From contig NZ_CP046973.1 of assembly GCF_009792235.1 (NCBI RefSeq), forward strand, positions 3,968,001-4,032,000: a stretch of DNA of 64,000 nt. Reading direction: 5' to 3'. A program made the position numbers and the translations under genes. The DNA is from Microcystis aeruginosa FD4. Its GTDB lineage: Bacteria > Cyanobacteriota > Cyanobacteriia > Cyanobacteriales > Microcystaceae. Below the pieces are notes generated by a model. That model ran no database searches and was not told where the DNA came from. It saw nothing but the letters and a program-made list of their open reading frames with translations. Shown here one piece after another: positions 15,453-23,533 of the stretch (its first letter is position 1; every line of letters begins with the position of its first letter).

Positions 15453-15670
15453 TGAATAGATACAGCATGATTGTTCAGTGGTCTGATGAAGATCAGCTTT
15501 TCCTGGTAACGATCCCAGAGTTTTCTGATCTTGTCGTCATGCCTTGTACTCATGGCAAAACTCGTCAAGAGGCTATCCACAACGGGGAAGAAGTGATTGA
15601 AATGTACTTGGAAGCCTGGCGGACAGAAGGTGAAGTGATTCCCGAACCCAGAACAAGATCGATCGCTTGA
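15452..15670 (+). CDS. hicB: HicB-type antitoxin
   Basis: The 72-residue protein (MNRYSMIVQWSDEDQLFLVT) has the HicB pattern IPEFSDLVVMPCTHGKTRQEA followed by NGEEVIEMYLEAWRTEG. It should neutralise the HicA directly upstream. Gene order hicA-hicB with a one-base overlap is standard. After the stop, 15671-15876 holds only short CTGATAACTGA-type repeats and the promoter of the next gene. Confidence 0.85.
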   Translation: MNRYSMIVQWSDEDQLFLVTIPEFSDLVVMPCTHGKTRQEAIHNGEEVIEMYLEAWRTEGEVIPEPRTRSIA

Positions 15671-15876
15671 TACTCGCGATCGGTCCTGGGGCATAATAAC
15701 GCCTCTGCACACCGACTGCCGAGATTTAATCGGTTATGACCCTAAGGTTATCTGCACAGTGAACAGCAATCAGTGAACTGAAAACTCACATCTGATAACT
15801 GATAACTGATCACTGACTTCCCAACCCCTGCTATACAATGGTTTTTGACTTGTTTTTTGGAAGGGAACGCTAAACT

Positions 15877-16146
15877 ATGTATTCGATCGATATTACCCTG
15901 AAACTCTCGCCCATCCCCATTTCCGTGCAGCGCAAGGAAGAAGCAGCAGCAGACGCTTTGTATCAAACAATTATTAACGCTATGCGATCGCCAAATCCTG
16001 AATTATTAGAATTAACCTGCGAAAAACAAACCGATAAAAAGGTGGCGGTTTTGAGCGATCAGATCAGTGCGGTGATTGTGTCACAAAAATCTGGGGCTGC
16101 CTCCACCGGTAGAGCGCCGGGGTTTGTCGCTTTAGCCACAGAATAG
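15877..16146 (+). CDS. UPF0367 family protein
   Basis: The 89-residue product matches the cyanobacterial UPF0367 family: MYSIDITLKLSPIPISVQRK, then ALYQTIINAMRSPNPELLEL, TCEKQTDKKVAVLSDQISAV and a terminal KSGAASTGRAPGFVAL. The family is small, soluble and of unknown function, found almost only in cyanobacteria and plastid-bearing relatives. Length is normal. It stands alone with an ATG at the first in-frame position. Confidence 0.75.
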   Translation: MYSIDITLKLSPIPISVQRKEEAAADALYQTIINAMRSPNPELLELTCEKQTDKKVAVLSDQISAVIVSQKSGAASTGRAPGFVALATE

Positions 16147-16298
16147 TTCTTTCATCAGTTATCAGTGAGCAGTAAACAGTAAACAGTAATCAGTGAGCAG
16201 TAAAAAGACAGTAGGAAACTTCTATTTAATACTGCACACTTAAAAACTCAAATCTGATAACTGAAAACTCAAAACTGATAACTGATAACTGATAATTC
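16147..16298. repeat. Tandem CAGTAAACAGTAATCAGTGAG and CTGATAACTGA units
   Basis: The gap is built mostly of degenerate heptamers of AGTAATC and TGATAAC type, in both orientations, so parts can pair. The same units occur at 7349-7376, 8395-8460, 15775-15812, 18520-18560, 18855-18915 and 21284-21340. They are non-coding. Confidence 0.85.
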
Positions 16299-16967
16299 AT
16301 GACTATAAAAGTAAAAGACCTCTGGTTTAGCTGGCCGAATGGGAAATCAGTATTAAACGGCTGCTCTTTGCAAGTTCCCAGAGGGGAATTTTGGATGTTG
16401 TTGGGGACAAATGGCAGCGGTAAATCCACCCTGCTGCGGTTGTTAGCGGGATTATTAAAACCTAGTCGCGGGGAAATAGAGATACCTAACCCCCTCGGTT
16501 TTGTTTTTCAAAATCCCGACCATCAGTTAGTTATGCCGACAGTGGGGGCAGATGTGGCTTTTGGGTTGGTATCCGAGGGTTTATCCACGCCGGCAATTCG
16601 GGCCCGGGTGCGGGAATCCCTAGGGGCGGTGAATTTATTAGAAATGGAAAAACGACCGATTTATGCTCTCAGTGGCGGACAAAAGCAAAGAATTGCCATT
16701 GCGGGGGCTTTAGCTCGTCATTGCGAGGTTTTGCTCTTTGATGAACCCACCGCCCTTTTGGATGGGGATACCCAGTTAGAATTAGTCTCTCAAGTGCAGA
16801 AATTGGTCAAAAACCGCGGGATTACAGCCCTTTGGGTGACGCATCGCCTTGATGAATTGGATTACAGTGATGGAGCATTTTTGTTAGAGGGGGGCAAGGT
16901 AACGGATCGGGGAAATCCCCTAGAATTAAAAGCGAGATTATTGGCAAGTGCGGCGGGAGAATCCTAA
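16299..16967 (+). CDS. ATP-binding protein of an ECF/CbiO-type ABC transporter
   Basis: The 222-residue ATPase has Walker A GTNGSGKST, the ECF-type Q-loop FVFQNPDHQLVMPTVGADVA, signature LSGGQKQR, Walker B VLLFDEPTALLDGD and the H-loop VTHR. The QNPDHQL-PTV-DVAFG stretch is typical of energy-coupling-factor ATPases (EcfA, CbiO, BioM) that drive vitamin or metal uptake. No membrane partner is next to it; in cyanobacteria those are often elsewhere. Substrate unknown. It overlaps by frame only with the upstream extension of the next gene. Confidence 0.9.
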   Translation: MTIKVKDLWFSWPNGKSVLNGCSLQVPRGEFWMLLGTNGSGKSTLLRLLAGLLKPSRGEIEIPNPLGFVFQNPDHQLVMPTVGADVAFGLVSEGLSTPAIRARVRESLGAVNLLEMEKRPIYALSGGQKQRIAIAGALARHCEVLLFDEPTALLDGDTQLELVSQVQKLVKNRGITALWVTHRLDELDYSDGAFLLEGGKVTDRGNPLELKARLLASAAGES

Positions 16968-17040
16968 ATTTTTTGTTAATATCATTAGGATGCTGTTTTT
17001 TAGAACTGCCCTTAATGCCACACCAATTACTCTCAAAGCC

Positions 17041-17601
17041 ATGGTTAATTCTTCTGATCGTTCCCTTCTGCTGGTTGACGGCTACAACGTCATCGGCGCT
17101 TGGCCGTCCCTGAAAAAAATTAGCGATCGCCACGGTCTCGAACCGGCGCGAGACAAGTTAATTGAAACCTTAATCGGTTACACGCACCATCAGGGTTATC
17201 AAACCCAAATCGTCTTCGATTCCTACCTTCAAGATACCCCCAGCAGCCAGGAACGCTACACTAACCATTTATCGGTTTATTTTACCGCTCACGCTCAAAC
17301 CGCCGACACCTATATCGAGAAAACCTGTGCCGATTTTTGGCACGATCGCGCCCCAGCTATCGGACGGATTATCGTCGCTACCTCTGATAATGCCCAAAAA
17401 ATGACCGTTATGGGTTATGGGGCCCAGTGGATTTCCGCTCAACGTCTGGAAATCGAGGTGGATTTAACCGGTCGTCGTCTGAGAAAATCCCAGAGTTCTT
17501 CTCAAAGTCCCAAAGGGCGTTTTTTATTCCATTCTCTCGATGCTCAGGTGCAACAGAAACTAGAGAAAATGCGCCACGGAATTAGTTATCAAAAACCTTG
17601 A
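17041..17601 (+). CDS. NYN-domain ribonuclease, YacP/Rae1-like
   Basis: ATG 17041 gives a 186-residue product (MVNSSDRSLLLVDGYNVIGA); the longer frame from 16948 overlaps the ABC gene and reads poorly. The NYN/PIN-like fold is shown by LLVDGYNVIGAWPSLKKI (first aspartate), QIVFDSYLQ and DTYIEKTCADFWHDR, and the last site in IIVATSDNAQKM. Family members such as Bacillus Rae1 are ribosome-associated endoribonucleases. The gene starts 73 bases after the ABC ATPase and is probably co-transcribed with it. The C-terminal tail (about 40 residues) is variable. Confidence 0.85.
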   Translation: MVNSSDRSLLLVDGYNVIGAWPSLKKISDRHGLEPARDKLIETLIGYTHHQGYQTQIVFDSYLQDTPSSQERYTNHLSVYFTAHAQTADTYIEKTCADFWHDRAPAIGRIIVATSDNAQKMTVMGYGAQWISAQRLEIEVDLTGRRLRKSQSSSQSPKGRFLFHSLDAQVQQKLEKMRHGISYQKP

Positions 17602-17625
17602 CAAATTACCTCAAATATGTATCGA

Positions 17626-17702
17626 CAAAAATCCCCAGCAGAGGCACAGGTAACTGTGTCTCTACGCTTTTCAAGGTCAGTTGCGGTCTGGGGGATTTTG
17701 TC
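17626..17702. terminator. Bidirectional terminator-like hairpin between convergent genes
   Basis: ACAAAAATCCCCAG near 17626 and CTGGGGGATTTTGT near 17688 are inverse, with an inner hairpin (GAGGCACAG / CTGTGTCTC) between. A and T runs flank both sides, so it may end transcription from both the NYN gene and sfsA. Confidence 0.6.
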
Positions 17703-17730
17703 ACAAGCTGGCCGCTCTAAACCACTGGTT

Positions 17731-18447
17731 TCACAGCTGCAATTCTGCTAAACCTAAATAATAAATTCCCGTGGGTGTCACTTGGAAGCGACAGGGTAAA
17801 ACCTTGACTCCTTTAGCCACTGCTTGACGCAATAACTGCCCGTATTTAGCATCTTTACTATCCCCCGGAGCAAACCGGTCACAATCACCCCGATTAATAA
17901 AGTAGAGCATAATCGCCTCCGCTGCCGGCAATAAAGCCATTAATTCGTTTAAATGCTTCTGTCCCCGCGTGGTGACAGTATCGGGAAAAAGTGCCGTTTC
18001 TCCCTGATTCCAAGTGGTATTTTTGACCTCGATATAGGTGAGGGAATTATCCCCGTGGGTCAACAGAAAATCAATTCTACTGCCATTATTTTGACCGTAG
18101 GCCACTTCCGATCGCACTTCGGTGTCATTTTTGACCAAATCGGGAAAAAATTGCAACAGGGCATTTTTCACCACCTGATTGGGAAGATTGGTATTAACTC
18201 CCACCCAAGTCTCCCCCAGTTGAATCATCTCCCAGGTATAAGCTAATTTTCGCTTCGGGTTATCACTACGGGAAAGATAAACCGGTTGACCCTCTACACA
18301 TACATCCGTCATCGGTCCGGTATTAGCGCAATGGGCCGTAATTAATTCTCCGTTGTCCAGTTGTATGTCGGCAAAAAAGCGTTTGTAACGTTTAATTAAA
18401 ATACCCTTGACAAGGGAAGGGTAACTGTGAACCAACAAGGAAGTCAT
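17731..18447 (-). CDS. sfsA: SfsA family DNA/RNA-related nuclease
   Basis: The product from ATG 18447 is 238 residues (MTSLLVHSYPSLVKGILIKR); an extra upstream ATG adds eight residues. The OB-fold N-terminal part (RYKRFFADIQLDNGELITAH, CANTGPM) and the PD-(D/E)XK-like C-terminal part (GSRIDFLL...TYIEVKNTTW, FPDTVTTRGQKHLNELM) are both clear. SfsA was named for sugar fermentation stimulation; its real task is unsettled, and the nuclease motif D-ExK is kept here. Length is normal. It converges on the NYN gene. Confidence 0.92.
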   Translation of the reverse strand: MTSLLVHSYPSLVKGILIKRYKRFFADIQLDNGELITAHCANTGPMTDVCVEGQPVYLSRSDNPKRKLAYTWEMIQLGETWVGVNTNLPNQVVKNALLQFFPDLVKNDTEVRSEVAYGQNNGSRIDFLLTHGDNSLTYIEVKNTTWNQGETALFPDTVTTRGQKHLNELMALLPAAEAIMLYFINRGDCDRFAPGDSKDAKYGQLLRQAVAKGVKVLPCRFQVTPTGIYYLGLAELQL

Positions 18448-18471
18448 CAAATTTTCGCCGAGGGATATCAA

Positions 18472-18959
18472 GGTAAAGAATAGCCTTTTTTTGGGAATCT
18501 TAACCTGAAGACAAGAAACCTTTCAGTTATCAGTGAACAGTGATCGGTAAACAGTAATCATACTATTTTCCTTTATTCCTAGCAGGCATTTTACTCTCTT
18601 GGGTTTGGTGGGTAAAATGTATTATAAAATACATTCCTGCTGGCGAGCAAATGGAACGAACCACAAAGACACAAAGGACACAAAGATTGATCGGTCTTAT
18701 ATAAGTTAAACTTATCACACAAAGAATAAGAGAGCCGGCATTTTACTCCCCTCTCCCTTTGGTTGTGGGGGTAAGGGAAATTAACCATCTCTGCGATTAC
18801 TTTTGAAAAATGGCATCAGTGACAAGAAAACGGCAATTTTCTGCTTAAGACTGTCCACTAAAAACTCACATCTGATCACTGATAACTGATAACTGATCAC
18901 TGATAACTGATAGCCGCTCAGGTACAATAAAACCTTGAGGCTTAATAGACATTGAGATT
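18472..18959. other. Repeat-rich intergenic stretch upstream of aroC
   Basis: It contains AGTTATCAGTGAACAGTGAT units (18520-18560), a spaced inverse pair (AGCAGGCATTTTACTC near 18580 and a related copy near 18737), an ACAAAGACACAAAGGACAC repeat (18665) and further CTGATAACTGA units (18855-18915). The short frame 18591-18788 runs through these repeats and is not taken as a gene. The aroC promoter must lie in the last 50 bases (a TACAATAAA -10-like box at about 18922). Confidence 0.6.
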
Positions 18960-20060
18960 ATGGGTAACACTTTCGGACGACTATTTCGGGTTTCCACTTT
19001 TGGAGAATCTCACGGGGGTGGGGTAGGAGTGGTTATCGATGGTTGTCCCCCGCGCTTAGAAATTTCCGAAGAGGAGATTCAAATCGATTTAGACCGTCGC
19101 AAACCGGGACAAAGCAGAATCGTGACCCCGCGTCGGGAAAATGACATTTGTGAGATAATTTCGGGCGTTTTTGAAGGCAAAACCCTCGGTACACCGATCG
19201 CTATTTTAGTGCGGAATCAGGATGCTCGTTCGCAAGATTACAACGAAATGGCCGAGAAATTCCGACCTTCCCACGCGGATGCTACCTACGAAGCAAAATA
19301 CGGCATTCGCAACTGGAAAGGAGGAGGCAGATCTTCGGCCCGGGAAACCATCGGCCGGGTGGCTGCGGGAGCGATCGCTAAAAAAATCCTTAAATCTGTC
19401 TATAACGTCGAGATTATCGGTTATGTGAAGCGAATTAAAGATATTGAGGCAATCATCGACCCCAACAGCGTCACCCTCGACGAGGTGGAAAGTAATATGG
19501 TGCGTTGTCCCAACGGGGAAACGGCCGCCAAAATGATCGCCCTGATTGACCAAATTCGCCTGGATAAGGACTCGATCGGCGGTGTGGTGGAATGTGTAGC
19601 CAAAAATGTGCCGAAAGGTCTAGGAGAACCCGTTTTTGATAAGCTAGAAGCCGATTTAGCTAAGGGGATGATGTCCTTACCCGCGAGTAAGGGATTTGAA
19701 ATCGGATCGGGATTTGCGGGAACCTTCTTAACCGGCAGCGAACACAATGACGAGTATTTTATCGATGATAACGGGGAAATTCGCACCACTAGCAATCGTT
19801 CGGGGGGTATCCAAGGGGGAATCAGTAACGGTGAAAATATTATCATCCGCATCGCTTTTAAACCCACCGCGACTATCGGTAAAGAACAAAAAACCGTGAC
19901 GCGCACCGGAGAAGAAACCACCCTGGCAGCCAAAGGAAGACATGATCCTTGTGTTTTACCCCGGGCCGTCCCGATGGTGGAAGCGATGATGGCTTTGGTA
20001 TTATGCGATCATCTGCTCCGTTTTCAGGGACAATGTACGATTAGCGATCGCTTTTTCTAA
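18960..20060 (+). CDS. aroC: Chorismate synthase
   Basis: The 366-residue product makes chorismate from EPSP, the last step of the shikimate pathway, and needs reduced FMN. Signatures: GNTFGRLFRVSTFGESHGGG at the N-terminus, RRKPGQSRIVTPRRE, KYGIRNWKGGGRSSARET, SNRSGGIQGGISNG and RHDPCVLPRAVPMVEAM near the C-terminus. All usual arginines and histidines (FGESH, RHDPC) are present. Length is normal. The glycosyltransferase gene starts 13 bases after the stop, so they are probably co-transcribed, though not functionally linked in any obvious way. Confidence 0.97.
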   Translation: MGNTFGRLFRVSTFGESHGGGVGVVIDGCPPRLEISEEEIQIDLDRRKPGQSRIVTPRRENDICEIISGVFEGKTLGTPIAILVRNQDARSQDYNEMAEKFRPSHADATYEAKYGIRNWKGGGRSSARETIGRVAAGAIAKKILKSVYNVEIIGYVKRIKDIEAIIDPNSVTLDEVESNMVRCPNGETAAKMIALIDQIRLDKDSIGGVVECVAKNVPKGLGEPVFDKLEADLAKGMMSLPASKGFEIGSGFAGTFLTGSEHNDEYFIDDNGEIRTTSNRSGGIQGGISNGENIIIRIAFKPTATIGKEQKTVTRTGEETTLAAKGRHDPCVLPRAVPMVEAMMALVLCDHLLRFQGQCTISDRFF

Positions 20061-20073
20061 ACCTTTACCCGCG

Positions 20074-21276
20074 ATGAAATTTTTATTCCTTCATGCCAAT
20101 TTTCCCGCCCAATTTCGCCATTTAATCACGGTTTTGGCTCAAGACCCCGGAAATCAAGTGATTTTCGGCACTACCAGGCAAGAGGGAGAGATAGCGGGGG
20201 TAAAAAAATTTATTTACAAGGAAAGTCGCGCTGTTTCTCCCCAAACCCATCATTATGTCCGTCCCCTGGAAAGTGCGGTTTTACAAGGTCAAGCGGTTTA
20301 TGCTGTTTGCCAACAACTGAAAAATCAAGGATTTTATCCCGATATTGTCTATGCACATTCTGGCTGGGGGCCGGGTCTATTTATCAAGGATATTTTCCCG
20401 AAAACTAAGTTTTTAGCCTATTTTGAATGGTTTTATCATGCCCATGGTTCCGATGCTGATTTTGATCCGGCGGATCCCCTTAATGCTGATGCCGAGGCCC
20501 GGATTAGAATTAAAAATGCGCCAATCCTCATCGATCTGGTTAGTTGCGATCGAGGTTTATCACCGACTATCTGGCAAAAACAACAATTTCCCCGCGAATT
20601 TCACCCGAAACTGACGGTTTTACACGATGGCATCGATACGGACTATTTTTGTCCCCGTCCCGATGTGCAGTTAGTGATTCCAGAGATAGGTTTAGATTTA
20701 TCGGGTGTTAAGGAGATTGTCACCTATGCAACCCGGGGAATGGAACCCTATCGCGGTTTTCCCCAATTTATGACGGCTGTTTCCCTAATTTTAGCCCGTC
20801 GGCCTAACTGTCATATCGTCATTGTCGGGGAGGATCGAGTCGCTTATGGGAAAACTCTACCGGACGGCAAAACCTATAAACAATTGATGTTAGAAAGCCT
20901 TTCTTTGGATTTATCCCGGGTGCATTTTACCGGTTCTCTGCCCTATGGTCAATATAAACAGGTTTTACAAGCATCGGCTGCCCATATCTATCTTACCCGT
21001 CCTTTTGTGCTGTCTTGGTCGATGTTAGAGGCTATGGCTATGGGTTGCGTGGTGATTGGTTCCGATACTCCCCCCGTGCGAGAATTAATTACTGATGGGG
21101 AAAATGGTTTATTAGTGGATTTCTTTTCTCCCCAACAAATAGCCGATCGCGTGGATGAAGTGTTAGATTATCCCCAGGGTTGGCAAAATCTGCGTTTAAA
21201 TGCTAGGGAAACTATCAAGCAACGCTACGACCTCAAGCAATGTTTACAGTATCATCTAGATTGGTTATTGAGTTGA
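20074..21276 (+). CDS. Glycosyltransferase family 4
   Basis: The 400-residue protein has the GT-B layout. The N-terminal domain starts MKFLFLHANFPAQFRHLITV and includes PDIVYAHSGWGPGLFIKDIF and the EWFYHAHGSD region. The C-terminal domain has TRGMEPYRGFPQFMTAVSLI, VGEDRVAYGK, VHFTGSLPYGQYKQVLQASA and the donor-binding ARPF-type stretch TRPFVLSWSMLEAMAMGCVV followed by SDTPPVRELITDGENGLLVD. This E-x7-E-like region is the GT4 signature. It probably transfers a nucleotide-sugar residue in polysaccharide synthesis in the cytoplasm; donor and acceptor are unknown. Confidence 0.88.
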   Translation: MKFLFLHANFPAQFRHLITVLAQDPGNQVIFGTTRQEGEIAGVKKFIYKESRAVSPQTHHYVRPLESAVLQGQAVYAVCQQLKNQGFYPDIVYAHSGWGPGLFIKDIFPKTKFLAYFEWFYHAHGSDADFDPADPLNADAEARIRIKNAPILIDLVSCDRGLSPTIWQKQQFPREFHPKLTVLHDGIDTDYFCPRPDVQLVIPEIGLDLSGVKEIVTYATRGMEPYRGFPQFMTAVSLILARRPNCHIVIVGEDRVAYGKTLPDGKTYKQLMLESLSLDLSRVHFTGSLPYGQYKQVLQASAAHIYLTRPFVLSWSMLEAMAMGCVVIGSDTPPVRELITDGENGLLVDFFSPQQIADRVDEVLDYPQGWQNLRLNARETIKQRYDLKQCLQYHLDWLLS

Positions 21277-21456
21277 TTTTTCAGTGAGCAGTAATCAGTG
21301 AACAGTAATCAGTGAATAGTAATCAGTAATCAGTGAAAAGAAAGCTGCGAACTTGCTGGGTAATTAGTCACCGCAATAAGGACAGCCTTATTGATAATGA
21401 CTAAACATAGAAGTATTACCGGGTAAGGGTTTCTCAATCAACATATATGAAATACT
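21277..21456. repeat. AGTAATCAGTGA tandem units and gap
   Basis: Tandem AGTAATCAGTGA/AATAGTAATCAGT units lie at 21284-21340. The rest up to 21456 has no gene or obvious signal. Confidence 0.7.
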
Positions 21457-21550
21457 TATACTAAATCCAGTTATTAAAGACTGATTATCTATTCCTCCTT
21501 TTGCCTCTTGCCTATCCTGATATGTAACATATACTCAACGGATTTAGTAT
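21457..21550. repeat. Short MITE of the TATACTAAATCC family
   Basis: TTATACTAAATCC at the left (21456) and GGATTTAGTAT at the right are inverse ends. It is a 94-bp relative of the elements at 2995-3133 and 52083-52191. It truncates a gene fragment on the reverse strand. Confidence 0.6.
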
Positions 21551-21676
21551 TACCTGCTCGTCTTTCTTCTAATAATACGGAGGCGATGAAACGGTTAAAA
21601 ATTTGTTCCCTTTTGATGGAATATTGAAAATTTAATTCTTGGCATTCTGCCACTGTTAAGTTAAACCATAATCTTT
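21551..21676 (-). pseudogene. Coding remnant cut by MITE
   Basis: The reverse strand reads LTVAECQELNFQYSIKREQI, then FNRFIASVLLEERRAG and runs into the MITE end. The protein-like sequence is without a start and without a natural stop. I do not recognise the family. Confidence 0.35.
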
Positions 21677-21708
21677 AGATAGGCGGAAAAAATCACCATT
21701 TTATATTG

Positions 21709-22299
21709 TTATGTTGATTCAATATTTTTTATCCCGGCTCTAAATTCCCGCAGTGCTTGAGCATGATTTTCTATACCAATACAACGCATTAATAAACCTA
21801 CATCTAAATTCGGTAAAATTTGCGATTTACTAACAGCTTCATAACCATCATTTCCTAAACTATAAAACAATAACTCATCATTCATCCAAAACCAAACTTC
21901 AGCAATTTGTAACCGTTTGTATGCTTCCAGTTTATTAATTCCTCCACTACTAACAACCACCTCAATCACTAAATCAGGATGTTTTCTATTTGCTCCCAAC
22001 TCATAGGATTTATCACCTTCTCTTTTAACCTTTTCAAATTCATTTTCTAAGGTGACAGAACCAGTAGGAGTAAAATCTAATCCCAAAAATTCTAAATAAA
22101 TTTCTAGTAAAGCGCCAATACGTTCTTTGATGGTTTCGTGTTTTTTCCCTGGCATTTTTCTAATCTCCAAAACTCCATCTAAAAAAGATAACCTTAACCC
22201 TGGGCGATCGATTAGCTGTTCAACAGCTTTAAATTCTCTCCAGGTTAAGTCACTAATTAAAATTGGTTCTGCTTCTCGTTCGATTAGTGTAGTTATCAT
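21709..22299 (-). CDS. Uma2 family endonuclease (DUF820)
   Basis: The 196-residue product has the PD-(D/E)XK fold of Uma2/DUF820 proteins: LTWREFKAVEQLIDRPGLRL, SFLDGVLEIRKMPGKKHETI, then KHPDLVIEVVVSSGGINKLE with the catalytic D-ExV, and AYKRLQIAEVWFWMNDELLF. The family is hugely expanded in cyanobacteria; biological role is not settled. The N-terminal 97 bases of this gene are duplicated at 25593-25690, where the start codon is lost. The copy here is intact. Confidence 0.85.
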   Translation of the reverse strand: MITTLIEREAEPILISDLTWREFKAVEQLIDRPGLRLSFLDGVLEIRKMPGKKHETIKERIGALLEIYLEFLGLDFTPTGSVTLENEFEKVKREGDKSYELGANRKHPDLVIEVVVSSGGINKLEAYKRLQIAEVWFWMNDELLFYSLGNDGYEAVSKSQILPNLDVGLLMRCIGIENHAQALREFRAGIKNIEST

Positions 22300-22345
22300 A
22301 ATTTAAACCCAAATTTAGAGCGTGAATTTTGTTCACTATGATATG

Positions 22346-22495
22346 ATATAAAAACAGAGTATCATAAAAAACATCATACAAGCATACAAACTCAAAGGAA
22401 AAATTGATCAATCTGGTAACTTGCTGATTACCGAACCCCTGAATTTACCCCCCGGAAACGTGGAAATTGTAGTTTGGGCAGCCACAGACACCCTT
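22346..22495 (+). repeat. 150-bp direct repeat, copy 1 (with ATA in place of the start codon)
   Basis: Bases 22346-22495 match 23148-23297 with one visible difference: the ATG that starts the 23178 gene reads ATA here (22376-22378). It includes the 5' part of that gene up to codon 40 and then stops at the end of doc. It is a dead 5' duplicate. Confidence 0.9.
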
Positions 22496-22887
22496 TAATA
22501 TTTAATAGAATTTTCTTGCAGCCATTCTGATGTAGTTTCTTGACTTTCTTGGCCGTTTGCTAGTCGTTCCATTATTAAAACGACTTCGGGTTCTGGAACA
22601 TCCAACGAATATCCATTTAATTCCAGAAAGATAGCCATTACTACGAAAGCTACCCGTTTATTACCATCTATAAAAGCATGATTTTTAGCAAATCCATAAC
22701 CATAAGCCGCAGCTAAATCAAATATACTGGGTGTAGGTTCACCATAAGCAAGTAAATTTTTCGGTCTATCTAAACTAGCTAAAAACAAATTGTTATCTCG
22801 CACACCTGCAAGACCACCATGCTGTATTAATTGGTCTTCATGTATAGCTTTAACAATTATTTCATCTAACCAGAAAATTCCATTCAT
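22495..22887 (-). CDS. doc: Doc-type Fic-fold toxin
   Basis: The 130-residue protein carries the Fic/Doc motif HAFIDGNKRVAF, in which the histidine and GNKR loop transfer a phosphate or nucleotide onto a target; Doc phosphorylates EF-Tu. Also typical are FWLDEIIVKAIHEDQLIQHG, GGLAGVRDNNLFLASLDRP and YGYGFAKN before the motif. Length is as in other Doc proteins. The gene overlaps the upstream antitoxin by 4 bases. Its stop codon (22495-22497) sits exactly at the end of direct-repeat copy 1, which suggests the module and repeat arrived together. Confidence 0.9.
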   Translation of the reverse strand: MNGIFWLDEIIVKAIHEDQLIQHGGLAGVRDNNLFLASLDRPKNLLAYGEPTPSIFDLAAAYGYGFAKNHAFIDGNKRVAFVVMAIFLELNGYSLDVPEPEVVLIMERLANGQESQETTSEWLQENSIKY

Positions 22888-23108
22888 TTCCCTAACTCAT
22901 GAAGTGCATTTCTGTATTTTGTGCTGACTTTTCTGTAAGCCTCCATTGCTTTTTCAAAATCAGGATTACCAGCAGTTATAATAATACCTGTTGGTGTTTC
23001 AGTGACAAATACACTGTCTCCTTCTTGAACTTTAAGTTTTTCCATGGCTTCTTGAGGTAATGTTATAGCCAAGGAATTTCCAACTCTACTAATTTTTAAG
23101 GTGTACAT
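22884..23108 (-). CDS. AbrB/MazE-type antitoxin of Doc
   Basis: The 74-residue protein begins MYTLKISRVGNSLAITLPQE, the swapped-hairpin AbrB/SpoVT fold (SRVGNSLAITLP, LKVQEGDSVFVTETPTGI). The C-terminal helix (PDFEKAMEAYRKVSTKYRNA) would bind and block Doc. The start overlaps nothing; the end overlaps doc by 4 bases. An upstream GGAGG on the reverse strand fits as ribosome site. The pairing of an AbrB-fold antitoxin with Doc is well known. Confidence 0.88.
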   Translation of the reverse strand: MYTLKISRVGNSLAITLPQEAMEKLKVQEGDSVFVTETPTGIIITAGNPDFEKAMEAYRKVSTKYRNALHELGK

Positions 23109-23147
23109 TTAGTTAATAACCTCCTATTCAGCCAATTTGAGATAATA

Positions 23148-23297
23148 ATATAAAAACAGAGTATCATAAAAAACATCATGCAAGCATACAAACTCAAAGG
23201 AAAAATTGATCAATCTGGTAACTTGCTGATTACCGAACCCCTGAATTTACCCCCCGGAAACGTGGAAATTGTAGTTTGGGCAGCCACAGACACCCTT
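23148..23297 (+). repeat. 150-bp direct repeat, copy 2
   Basis: This copy contains the intact upstream region and first 40 codons of the 23178 gene. Together with 22346-22495 it brackets the doc/AbrB module (22495-23108). Confidence 0.9.
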
Positions 23298-23462
23298 GAT
23301 CATACCACAACCCCAACCACTGAATCAGCACCAGAAACACCAAAAAGACCAACTAAAATCAAGGTTTTGCAAAACTGGTTTGAGAAAACCCAACCTGCAC
23401 CTCCTGATTTTGATCCAGATCAAGCTAAATGGGAATATTTAAAGGAGAAACATAACCTGTGA
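23178..23462 (+). CDS. Probable antitoxin upstream of a truncated vapC
   Basis: The 94-residue protein (MQAYKLKGKIDQSGNLLITE) has an N-terminal beta-rich part resembling small antitoxin or DUF2281-like proteins (GNVEIVVW), a T/P-rich linker, and a C-terminal helix (DFDPDQAKWEYLKEKHNL) common among antitoxins that face a PIN toxin. The next frame overlaps its stop and begins VKVLLDTNII, the start of a VapC. With the toxin cut short it is now an orphan. Confidence 0.6.
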   Translation: MQAYKLKGKIDQSGNLLITEPLNLPPGNVEIVVWAATDTLDHTTTPTTESAPETPKRPTKIKVLQNWFEKTQPAPPDFDPDQAKWEYLKEKHNL

Positions 23463-23533
23463 AAGTCTTGCTTGATACCAACATAATTGATAGTGTAAAC
23501 TTAAAGAGTTCACCTATTACCAAAATTCTATGA
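23459..23533 (+). pseudogene. VapC PIN-domain toxin, N-terminal stub
   Basis: GTG 23459 overlaps the antitoxin stop and reads VKVLLDTNIIDSVNLKSS before the frame ends at 23533. LLDTNII is the first catalytic-aspartate motif of PIN domains. The other 100 or more residues are missing, and the AAA ATPase gene starts at 23530. Confidence 0.65.
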
